From B21-G16 sp003644825 [NCBI: Candidatus Zhuqueibacterota bacterium] (GTDB lineage: Bacteria > SM23-31 > B21-G16): DNA of 7,038 nt. Made by a program: the position numbers and the translations under genes. Shown here one piece after another: positions 1 to 6,182 of this stretch. Where the stretch lies: positions 1 through 7,038 of the forward strand of contig QNDJ01000075.1 in assembly GCA_003644825.1 (NCBI GenBank), in the 5' to 3' direction. Under the pieces are notes generated by a model. The model saw only the letters and a program-made list of their open reading frames with translations. It did not search any database and was not told where the DNA came from. Numbering within the stretch: position 1 is the stretch's first letter; each line of letters opens with the position of its first letter.

Positions 1-123
1 AATGTACTCTTTATAACATTTTTTACACATATTCATTAATCCATCTTTTGCAATTTTATTTTTACCGAATTCACTGATTGGTTTACTTTTTCCACATTTT
101 GAGCATTTTTTTAATTTATTCAT
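1..123 (-). CDS. N-terminal fragment of a Cys4 zinc-ribbon protein (HNH-associated type)
   Basis: This is the first 41 codons of a gene that continues beyond the left edge of the window. The peptide has two CxxC knuckles, C7-x2-C10 (in KCSKCGKSK) and C33-x2-C36 (in MCKKCYKEY), 22 residues apart. Between them lies an SEFxKNKxxKDGL segment. This pattern is a recurrent N-terminal zinc ribbon in phage and bacterial proteins, often followed by an HNH endonuclease or other DNA-binding region; that link is family knowledge, and the rest of this protein is not visible. The start is supported by a strong SD (GAGGTGA) 7 nt upstream. The gene begins 31 nt after the stop of the 588-residue exported protein on the same strand, so it may be the tail of that operon. 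It could also be a stand-alone small zinc-finger protein. Confidence 0.72.
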   Translation of the reverse strand, partial: MNKLKKCSKCGKSKPISEFGKNKIAKDGLMNMCKKCYKEYI

Positions 124-130
124 TTTATTT

Positions 131-137
131 TCACCTC
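131..137 (-). promoter_or_regulatory. Shine-Dalgarno site of the zinc-ribbon gene
   Basis: On the minus strand this reads GAGGTGA, 7 nt before the ATG at 121-123. It is a strong match to the anti-SD and supports the start of the short, truncated gene, which could otherwise be dismissed as a chance ORF. Confidence 0.65.
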
Positions 138-154
138 AACATTTGATTATACTT

Positions 155-1921
155 TTAATTTCCATAACGTATTTCAAGGGGATGCTTCAATTTATCATTT
201 AAAATTTCAATGGGCTCAAAGGGGTCCTTTTTTCCAAGCAAGAATGGAAAATAAGCTCCCTGTTCAACATATACATTTCCAGCAGGTATATACATTGCAG
301 GACCTCGAAAATTGTATCCAAATGGGTAAACAAGTGTTCTCACGAAATATGTAAGTGGTCTGCCCCATTGGGGATGACAGTAAAGGAAAAATTTGGGTCG
401 GTATGTTGCAGAAACACCATCTATTTTGTTAAAGTTATATACATTCAGATGAATTGCTCCCATAGCATATTTGCCCTGACTGTTGTACAGGCAAAGCCAG
501 GGTGTATCTATTGGTATCATTGCTGGAGCATCAAACCCTTCATCAGGGTTAAGAAGAGTTCTCAGAAAGCGTCGTTCCCCATTTTTTGCTTTCCAGGCAT
601 AATGGTCAAAAATGTCTGCATCGAAAACCATCTCTCCATTTCTGATAGCAGAGGCAGCATAAGGATGAGTGATTTCCATTATGGAAGACATTAAAATGTA
701 AGGAGACCCCGCAAAGAATGTATATGTAACCGAGGTAAAAACTTCGGGATTACCCGGCATTCGACCGGACCTGGTAATTTTGTACATTAATGGTCCTCTT
801 GCTACTTCATAAATATTTTCTGGTGGATTCCAGCTAAATGTATGTCCCCAGCTACCATTTTCCCCATAGGTATCCGGATTCCAGTGAACTGAACCCGAGG
901 TTGTATTTGAATAATCGGGGATATTTTTTCCATCGGTCTTTTTTAGTCTGTAATAATGGATTTGGCCGCTTTTTTCGTGGAGTTTCACCTTCCAGTATTC
1001 ATTTTCTATTACGGCACCGGGCCCACTGCCTTTTATCTGCAGGTCTGATGTATATTGAGGCACTGAAGCCTCAGGGTTTCCATACACAATTGCATACATT
1101 TTTTTTGAACAGCAGAGAACATCTGCTAAAAATACAACCCTGCAGGAATAAGAAGGTTCATGCAGTCTACCCTGTTTTAATCCTCTTCCTGAGTATGTTT
1201 GGAATCCATAAGTTTGAGAAGGTATTTCATTAAACTTTTGAGTTGCAGGGTTATATTCCATAACCCTTACCTCTTTTTTAAGATTTTTCACTCTACTTTG
1301 TTTAATACACAGGGCTAAATCTACGGGCTCAGCTATTCTCTTTAAACCATATTCTTCCTGAAGAACAATCATTATTGAATATTTCCAGTTATCTGGAGCA
1401 CCACCCTTTCCGGGTGAAATAACGTTATGGGTTGTAGTTTCTTCAAGATAATCTTTTTCACTTTCAGGATCGAATACTTTTGGTGCTCGAAGCTTAATTT
1501 CAATTTTATATTTCTGGTTATTGTGCCAGGTATATTTCATAACAATAACAATATTTTTAATGGTTGTAGCCTTCTGGGCAAGCCAGTTTTCAACGTGTAA
1601 TTGACCATTGACATAAGTAAAATAGAAATCAGGCAATTCACCATTAATTAGAACGCTTGATATTACTGGTTTTCCCCCGGTAAAGTCCTTTACTGGAACT
1701 ATAAGATGGTAATATGGATGTTCCAGCGTTGGTGCTTTAAACATTACTTCTTTTACATTTAAAGGGTCAAAATCCGGGTTTGCATTAAGGACGATATCAT
1801 TAACAAAGACTTTACCCGGTTCTTTATTAATTATGGGTCCATATTTAAATTGATTGAATAAATCTTTTGGAAAGAATATATAAATGATAAATAAACAGAT
1901 AGAAATTTTATATGTTTTCAT
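155..1921 (-). CDS. Exported beta-sandwich protein of unknown function, short paralogue
   Basis: A 588-residue protein that I cannot assign to a named family. Residues 6-17 form a hydrophobic stretch after a Lys-containing start, which looks like a signal peptide or membrane anchor; no clear AxA cleavage site follows. Residues ~56-146 form one Ig/FN3-like beta repeat. Residues ~178-585 are a core shared with the 799-residue protein encoded just upstream. Shared motifs are EIPSQ (232-236), YGNP (280-283), YTSDLQ (290-295), VHWNP (345-349), a W/H pair (W358, H360), RNGE (427-430) and TPWL (473-476). The 'adjacent Q...adv...yGNP...iEN...v.l..ksG' progression resembles the middle and C-terminal beta-sandwich of GH38-like or galactose-mutarotase-like carbohydrate-active proteins; this is inference, and no catalytic residues can be named. 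The start ATG overlaps the stop of the upstream gene (ATGA). The mature part has six Cys, including an adjacent pair (C270-C271) where the paralogue has PY, so disulfides or metal binding are possible. Confidence 0.85.
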   Translation of the reverse strand: MKTYKISICLFIIYIFFPKDLFNQFKYGPIINKEPGKVFVNDIVLNANPDFDPLNVKEVMFKAPTLEHPYYHLIVPVKDFTGGKPVISSVLINGELPDFYFTYVNGQLHVENWLAQKATTIKNIVIVMKYTWHNNQKYKIEIKLRAPKVFDPESEKDYLEETTTHNVISPGKGGAPDNWKYSIMIVLQEEYGLKRIAEPVDLALCIKQSRVKNLKKEVRVMEYNPATQKFNEIPSQTYGFQTYSGRGLKQGRLHEPSYSCRVVFLADVLCCSKKMYAIVYGNPEASVPQYTSDLQIKGSGPGAVIENEYWKVKLHEKSGQIHYYRLKKTDGKNIPDYSNTTSGSVHWNPDTYGENGSWGHTFSWNPPENIYEVARGPLMYKITRSGRMPGNPEVFTSVTYTFFAGSPYILMSSIMEITHPYAASAIRNGEMVFDADIFDHYAWKAKNGERRFLRTLLNPDEGFDAPAMIPIDTPWLCLYNSQGKYAMGAIHLNVYNFNKIDGVSATYRPKFFLYCHPQWGRPLTYFVRTLVYPFGYNFRGPAMYIPAGNVYVEQGAYFPFLLGKKDPFEPIEILNDKLKHPLEIRYGN

Positions 1922-4317
1922 TTTTTCACCTTCTTTTTTTTACCTCCGATTGCCCCTTTTACACCTTCGTCAAAAGGTTCTACAAGTATGGGGGCAACCC
2001 ATTCTCTGTTATTGCGGTTATCTGTATCAAGGAAATATCTTTTATGAAGAGGATGTTTAAGGATGAGAGAAATATCTTCAATTGTTTTGAATTCTTCTGT
2101 TGATTTATCGCCAAGAACAAAGGGCATATAGGCGTTTTTTTCATAGTAAATACTGCCCTTTGCAACTCTGCTCATTCGTGAGGTATTATTTGAGCCGAAA
2201 GTGTAGTGTAAAGCCCGAGACCAGTAAATCCAGGGCCCATTTGCAACATAAATGTAAGGTTGTTCAACATCATCCAATCCGCCAGACTTATTGGTATTTA
2301 CAAGTTCAATGGTAATTCCACCAAATCCTATCTTTTTTTCCCGATTTATGAATGCAAGCCAGGGCGTATTATATGGTATTTCAATAGCATGACCTGGGTG
2401 TGGTTTTGAACCTTTAATTTTTATTCCTTTTATATTTCCCATTGGTGATTTGTATACAAATTCATTAAACTGCTTATGGTTGAATACAATTTCTCCGTTT
2501 CTCAGAGCTTTTACATAAATGTCTTCAAGAATTTCCATTAATGTTGTGGTTATAACATAGGGTTTTCCTGAGTAAAATATATAGGTTATCATCGCTTTAA
2601 CATTGTTAAGATGTGGTAAAAGAGCGTTTCTTTTTGTCATATGAAATACAGGTCCTGTAATCTGTTTAAAATCCGGGTTTTCCCAATCGGAAGCATGAAC
2701 CCAGGAGTGAGGTGGAGAATAACATCCTGGATTCCAGTGCACTGCACCATTTGTTTCTAATTTGTGTTCTAACAATACGTTTTTCCCCTGTTTCATAAAT
2801 ATGGTAAAAAAAGCACCGCTTTTATCATCAAGGTCTATTTTAAACATATTGTTTTCAACGGTTTGTCCAATTTCCGGCCCTGATATTTGAAGGTCAGATG
2901 TATAAAATGGTTTTAATGCATCTGGATTGCCATAAAATACAAGATAAACTTTTTCAGAATATGGTAGAACATCTGCAAAAAATGCAACATCCAGGGTAGT
3001 GGTTGGTAAATATCTTATTATTCTCTTCCCGGTATCTTTATCAACTTCAACTTTGTTGATTAGTTTTCGGTTGTTCCAGGTGTATATGTTATAAACCTGG
3101 CTCGGGATTTCTCTGTAAGGATTTTTATTTCTTCTCAATTTATACGGGTCAATTTCAATGACTCTGATTTCTTTTTCGGGGTCTGTTAAACGGTCGGCAT
3201 ACAGTGCCATCTTTATATGAACAGGTTCCTGCACACGCTTTATACCATCTGTTTCTTTTAGAATAACAGTGGCATAATATTTCCAGTCATTATTCCAGTA
3301 TCCCCGGCCATTTTCCGCGTATCCTTTTGCGTTAAGTACAACCGGTTTATCATTTTCATCTGTTCCTTTTACTGTAAGAGAATACCATTTACCTTTTTCC
3401 CAGTTGCAACGAACTGTTATGCTGAGGTCTGTGTTACCGGTAACCTTTTTATCATAAGCATTATCTCCATCATCAGTCATCTTGAAATCTCTCACTTCTA
3501 TGTTATTTACAGATACCTCTTTTACTTCAAAGGCAGGAAATTTATCTCTGGAAAATGTATATGAAAGATAATAGTATGGGAAATTTGATGATGGGTACCC
3601 AAATTTCATTTGAACTTCAGGACTTATGATTTTAAGATTTACATTTTTTTTATCACCATTAAGTGTGATGTTGTATTGTTTTTTTGGAACCCATTTAAGA
3701 GGAAAAAGTATATTATTGCCATCTACTTTAAACTTTTTTACAGGTAAGTCATTTATTTTAACGGAATTCAATTTTATTCCGTTTATTTCTTTTGTATCAG
3801 ATTTAATCACCGTATAACGAGAATTAAATGTTTTATCAGGATATCTGAATTCAACATTTTTTACAGGTGCAGTTGATGATACAGAAATTTCAATCATTTT
3901 TCCTGAACGTGTTTTACCATAAGCTTTCACAGTATATTTCCTGTTGTATTTCCAGTTTGCAGTACACATAATAACGAGGTCATCTATTCCATTAGATTCT
4001 TTGAATTTTGAAAACCTGTAATTGTTTAATACAACAAATTTTTTGACTTCTCTGTTATTGACCATAACTTTCGTAATTTTGCAGGCAGGAACTTTCTCAA
4101 AAGGAAAAGTTGCTTTAATATCATAATAATAACCATAGTAGTTTGTCTTATAGAAGAATTCTATATCGGATTTTCCTTTTACTCCGGGCTCAAATCGACC
4201 TGAACTTCGTGGAAAACCTTTTTTATAAAAGCTTCTTGGAACCTGTGATTTTAGAGGAGATACTGATAAAAAAAGAATGAATATTGTAATAATAAAAATT
4301 AAATTATTTCTTTTCAT
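1918..4317 (-). CDS. Exported multi-domain beta-sandwich protein of unknown function, long paralogue
   Basis: A 799-residue protein. Residues 1-24 are a classic signal peptide: MKRNN, a hydrophobic core at 6-20, and a likely signal peptidase I site after LKS (24), so it acts outside the cytoplasm. Three Ig/FN3-like beta repeats follow at ~50-150, ~153-233 and ~234-333. The first and third are clearly alike, each with 'xVxVNNxEVxxF' followed by a W-x(4,5)-Y strand. Residues ~344-761 are the core shared with the downstream 588-residue paralogue. It contains EIPSQ (403-407), FFADVLPYSEK (446-456), YGNP (462-465), YTSDLQ (472-477), VHWNP (526-530), W539/H541, RNGE (606-609) and TPWL (651-654). 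About 38 extra residues form the C-terminus, ending in a Lys-rich tail. The core resembles GH38 C-terminal or mutarotase-type beta-sandwich domains (inference), so glycan binding or cleavage is plausible but unproven. The start has an SD (GGAG at 4329-4332, 11 nt spacing) and lies 37 nt after the tadA stop. Confidence 0.87.
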   Translation of the reverse strand: MKRNNLIFIITIFILFLSVSPLKSQVPRSFYKKGFPRSSGRFEPGVKGKSDIEFFYKTNYYGYYYDIKATFPFEKVPACKITKVMVNNREVKKFVVLNNYRFSKFKESNGIDDLVIMCTANWKYNRKYTVKAYGKTRSGKMIEISVSSTAPVKNVEFRYPDKTFNSRYTVIKSDTKEINGIKLNSVKINDLPVKKFKVDGNNILFPLKWVPKKQYNITLNGDKKNVNLKIISPEVQMKFGYPSSNFPYYYLSYTFSRDKFPAFEVKEVSVNNIEVRDFKMTDDGDNAYDKKVTGNTDLSITVRCNWEKGKWYSLTVKGTDENDKPVVLNAKGYAENGRGYWNNDWKYYATVILKETDGIKRVQEPVHIKMALYADRLTDPEKEIRVIEIDPYKLRRNKNPYREIPSQVYNIYTWNNRKLINKVEVDKDTGKRIIRYLPTTTLDVAFFADVLPYSEKVYLVFYGNPDALKPFYTSDLQISGPEIGQTVENNMFKIDLDDKSGAFFTIFMKQGKNVLLEHKLETNGAVHWNPGCYSPPHSWVHASDWENPDFKQITGPVFHMTKRNALLPHLNNVKAMITYIFYSGKPYVITTTLMEILEDIYVKALRNGEIVFNHKQFNEFVYKSPMGNIKGIKIKGSKPHPGHAIEIPYNTPWLAFINREKKIGFGGITIELVNTNKSGGLDDVEQPYIYVANGPWIYWSRALHYTFGSNNTSRMSRVAKGSIYYEKNAYMPFVLGDKSTEEFKTIEDISLILKHPLHKRYFLDTDNRNNREWVAPILVEPFDEGVKGAIGGKKKKVKK
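1927..1933 (-). promoter_or_regulatory. Shine-Dalgarno site embedded in the upstream gene's Lys-rich tail
   Basis: On the minus strand GAAGGTG lies 5 nt before the ATG at 1919-1921. It falls within the last codons (K-K-V-K-K-stop) of the 799-residue gene. With the ATGA stop/start overlap, this favours coupled translation of the two paralogues and fixes the start of the shorter one. Confidence 0.65.
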
Positions 4318-4354
4318 AATTGTAATGTCTCCATATTTATATTTATAATCTGGT

Positions 4355-4816
4355 TTATGAATCGTTTCTCAATTTAAGAAAAAATTTCTTAATAATTAAG
4401 GCGCATTCCTCCTCGAGGATTCCTGAAATTACATTCACTTTGTGGTTTAATTTATTATCTTCATTGATATTGTATACAGAACCGAATGCTCCACTTTTAG
4501 GGTCTTTTGCACCGAATATAAGGTTTTCGAGCCTTGAAAGAATAATTGCACCTGAACACATAACGCAGGGTTCAAGGGTAACATACATTGAACAATTTTC
4601 AAGGAATTTTGAGCCTATCGTATTAACTGCAGAGGTTATTGCGATAATTTCAGCATGAGCAGTAGGGTCTTTTAGTTTTTCTACCTGATTATATCCCTTG
4701 CCGATAATTTTTCCATTATGAATAATAACAGCACCAACAGGTATTTCATTTTTTGTATAAGCTTTTTCAGCTTCTTTTAGAGCAATCTTCATCCAGTGAA
4801 TGTGTGTTTTTATCAT
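4355..4816 (-). CDS. tadA: tRNA adenosine(34) deaminase TadA
   Basis: TadA deaminates adenosine to inosine at the wobble position of tRNA-Arg(ACG), so that inosine can read several codons; it acts in the cytoplasm as a homodimer. The 153-residue length is normal for the family. The zinc and catalytic motifs are intact: H54-A-E56 (zinc ligand and proton-shuttling Glu) and P83-C84-V-M-C87 (two zinc Cys). Also present are the N-terminal MKIALKEAEKA helix, EIPVGAVI at 24-31, the TLEPC run and the typical DPKSGAFGS loop, which favour TadA over cytidine or guanine deaminases. No SD precedes the ATG. Two candidate promoters lie upstream in the 203-nt gap, so tadA may head the transcription unit that continues into the exported-protein pair 37 nt downstream. 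An internal Met at codon 9 is possible as a start but would remove conserved N-terminal helix residues. Confidence 0.95.
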   Translation of the reverse strand: MIKTHIHWMKIALKEAEKAYTKNEIPVGAVIIHNGKIIGKGYNQVEKLKDPTAHAEIIAITSAVNTIGSKFLENCSMYVTLEPCVMCSGAIILSRLENLIFGAKDPKSGAFGSVYNINEDNKLNHKVNVISGILEEECALIIKKFFLKLRNDS

Positions 4817-4821
4817 AATTA

Positions 4822-4850
4822 AAGATAAAAAGGCATAATTGTAAACTCAA
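4822..4850 (-). promoter_or_regulatory. Candidate promoter, tadA-proximal (possibly leaderless)
   Basis: On the minus strand TTGAGT (4850-4845) and TATCTT (4827-4822) are separated by 17 nt. The -10 ends only 5 nt before the tadA ATG, so transcription from it would start at or next to the start codon. This fits the lack of an SD for tadA. The -10 matches the consensus at only four of six positions, and such matches arise by chance in AT-rich DNA. Confidence 0.25.
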
Positions 4851-4865
4851 GTATTTTTTAATTTC

Positions 4866-4895
4866 ATTTTATTTTTCTTCACTCATAATCTTCAA
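4866..4895 (-). promoter_or_regulatory. Candidate sigma-70-type promoter for the tadA operon
   Basis: On the minus strand TTGAAG (4895-4890) and TAAAAT (4871-4866) are separated by 18 nt. The -10 matches TATAAT at five of six positions and the -35 matches TTGACA at four of six. It would give a leader of roughly 40 nt before tadA. The position, in the only long gap between same-strand genes, supports it, but AT-rich sequence makes false matches common. Confidence 0.38.
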
Positions 4896-4924
4896 GCTCT
4901 GAGTTCTGTTTTAATATTTAATAG

Positions 4925-4937
4925 TTGTTTATAACAA
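4925..4937. repeat. Short inverted repeat TTGTT-TAT-AACAA
   Basis: Perfect 5-bp arms flank a 3-bp centre. It lies about 30 bp upstream of the candidate -35 at 4890-4895, a position where a regulator could bind. It is short and AT-rich, so chance is a real alternative. Confidence 0.3.
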
Positions 4938-4958
4938 TAAATAATTTTATAAGATGTC

Positions 4959-4977
4959 CACATAATTTAATTGTGTG
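4959..4977. repeat. 19-bp near-perfect inverted repeat in the nagA-tadA gap
   Basis: The sequence CACATAATTTAATTGTGTG folds as nine pairs around a single central base. Eight are Watson-Crick and one (positions 5 and 15) is a T-G mismatch. The dyad symmetry looks like an operator, or a small hairpin in RNA. It is not followed by a T-run on the minus strand, so it is not a standard terminator. Confidence 0.4.
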
Positions 4978-5019
4978 CAATGAATAGATTAAATTCAGCC
5001 AGTTTTCCTGTAAGACTGA

Positions 5020-6180
5020 TTATTTTCTATAAACTATTTTTCCTTTAATAATGGTCATTTGAACATCAAAATTATTATCAAAAATGGAGATGTCTGCATC
5101 TTTTCCAGCGGCAAGGATTCCTTTTTTATTGTCTTCTTTCAATACTCTTGCTGGATTGAGGGTAGCCATTCTTACAGCATCAGTTAAAGGTACGTCTGCT
5201 TTTTGAACCATAGTTTTTAGTCCAATATCAAGGGTATGAGTACTGCCGGCAAGGGTTCCATTATCTAAAAAAGCCCTGTTCCCCTTCACAAATACTCTTT
5301 TACCATTAATGTTATATTCTCCATCTCCTTTTCCTGTTGCTTTCATAGCATCACTGATAAGAATTATTCCATTAGCACCTTTCAATTTATAGAGTAGCTT
5401 TATAACAGCAGGATGAACATGAATACCGTCAGCTATTAGCTGGGTTTTTAGTTCGGGCATCAGTAAAGCTCCAACAAGAACATCTGGTTTTCTATGTCTG
5501 ATTGGATTCATTGCATTGAAAATATGTGTAACCTGTGTTATCCCATTATCAATGGCAGTTTCTATTTCATCAAAACTCGCAGCAGAATGACCTATTGAAA
5601 GAACAATATTATCCTTCACAGCTTTGCGAATTATCTTCATTCCGTTATTAACTTCAGGAGCGATTGTCATTAATCTTATAAATCCTTTACCAGCGTTTTT
5701 CATAATTCTCCATACTTCAGGGTCTGGTTCCAACATATAATCCGGGTTCATTGCCCCACACATTTCTCTGTTTAAAAAGGGACCTTCAAGATGAAGCCCC
5801 TTCAATACAGGGTTTCTATCTTTTTTTAAGCAATATTCTGCTATATACTTGATGTATTTAGTAAATTTTTCAAAAGGTCTCGGGTCAATAGTCGCCAGAA
5901 CCCCTGTTATACCATGCTCAATGAGGTAGTTAAATATTTCTTCAAGCTCTTCAGAAGTTGCACCAGCGAAATCAAACCCATTTGCGCCATGAATGTGAAG
6001 GTCTATAAAGCCCGGAGAACAGATTAACCCACCAAGGTCAATAACTTTTACTCTTTTTTGAATAGAAACATCACTCTTTCTACCGAGCTCAATAATCCGA
6101 CTTTTTTCGATTAAGATTGTTCCATTTGTGATAATTCGGAAAGGGGTGATAATTTCTGCATTAATCAGAGCATATTTCAT
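5020..6180 (-). CDS. nagA: N-acetylglucosamine-6-phosphate deacetylase NagA
   Basis: This cytoplasmic amidohydrolase converts GlcNAc-6-phosphate to glucosamine-6-phosphate and acetate, in amino-sugar catabolism and peptidoglycan recycling. At 386 residues it has the normal family length. An N-terminal beta-sandwich segment leads into the TIM barrel. Metal and catalytic motifs are present: FIDLHIHG with H62/H64, LHLEGPF with E132, GHS with H198, TH-FNAM with H219, ADGIHV with H254, and SDAM with the catalytic D277. The C-terminal 'LNPARVL...GILAAGKDADI' strand region is typical. The intact HxH suggests the two-metal type rather than the E. coli-like form that lacks it. The residue after G142-A143 is Met (M144), where I recall His in E. 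coli (GTHNP) and Gln in B. subtilis. The start lies 2 nt after the purQ stop with only a weak purine-rich SD, so it is probably translated by coupling with purQ. Confidence 0.96.
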   Translation of the reverse strand: MKYALINAEIITPFRIITNGTILIEKSRIIELGRKSDVSIQKRVKVIDLGGLICSPGFIDLHIHGANGFDFAGATSEELEEIFNYLIEHGITGVLATIDPRPFEKFTKYIKYIAEYCLKKDRNPVLKGLHLEGPFLNREMCGAMNPDYMLEPDPEVWRIMKNAGKGFIRLMTIAPEVNNGMKIIRKAVKDNIVLSIGHSAASFDEIETAIDNGITQVTHIFNAMNPIRHRKPDVLVGALLMPELKTQLIADGIHVHPAVIKLLYKLKGANGIILISDAMKATGKGDGEYNINGKRVFVKGNRAFLDNGTLAGSTHTLDIGLKTMVQKADVPLTDAVRMATLNPARVLKEDNKKGILAAGKDADISIFDNNFDVQMTIIKGKIVYRK

Positions 6181-6182
6181 TT

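Larger units (their letters stand above)
4817..5019. other. 203-nt AT-rich intergenic region between nagA and tadA
   Basis: It holds no ORF of useful length, no tRNA-like fold and no strong terminator. Just after the nagA stop, a weak imperfect hairpin can be drawn on the minus strand (CAG/CTG inner pairs with a GAAAA loop, about 4997-5017), but no T-run follows it. Further along are two short inverted repeats and two candidate promoters facing tadA. The gap is the likely boundary between the purQ-nagA unit and the tadA-exported protein unit. Confidence 0.6.

Noticed and set aside
368-1233. Plus-strand open frames of 108 and 131 codons inside the 588-residue gene
   Set aside because: They lie antisense to a well-supported exported gene, show no family motifs and read as low-quality Cys/His/Ser-rich translations. 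They are shadows of the minus-strand gene.
1912-3817. Small open frames on both strands within the 799-residue gene
   Set aside because: They have no recognisable motifs and overlap a long gene with a signal peptide and a paralogue next door; chance frames in AT-rich DNA.
4440-4658. 72-codon plus-strand frame opposite tadA
   Set aside because: The minus strand encodes the intact TadA zinc motifs across the same bases, so this is an antisense shadow.
4817-4920. Tiny minus-strand leader peptides (for example 5- to 6-codon ATG frames) upstream of tadA
   Set aside because: They are only a few codons long with no good SD and no attenuator structure next to them; expected by chance.
4997-5017. 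Terminator after nagA
   Set aside because: Only a weak, bulged stem can be drawn and no T-run follows on the minus strand, so it does not meet the standard for an intrinsic terminator.
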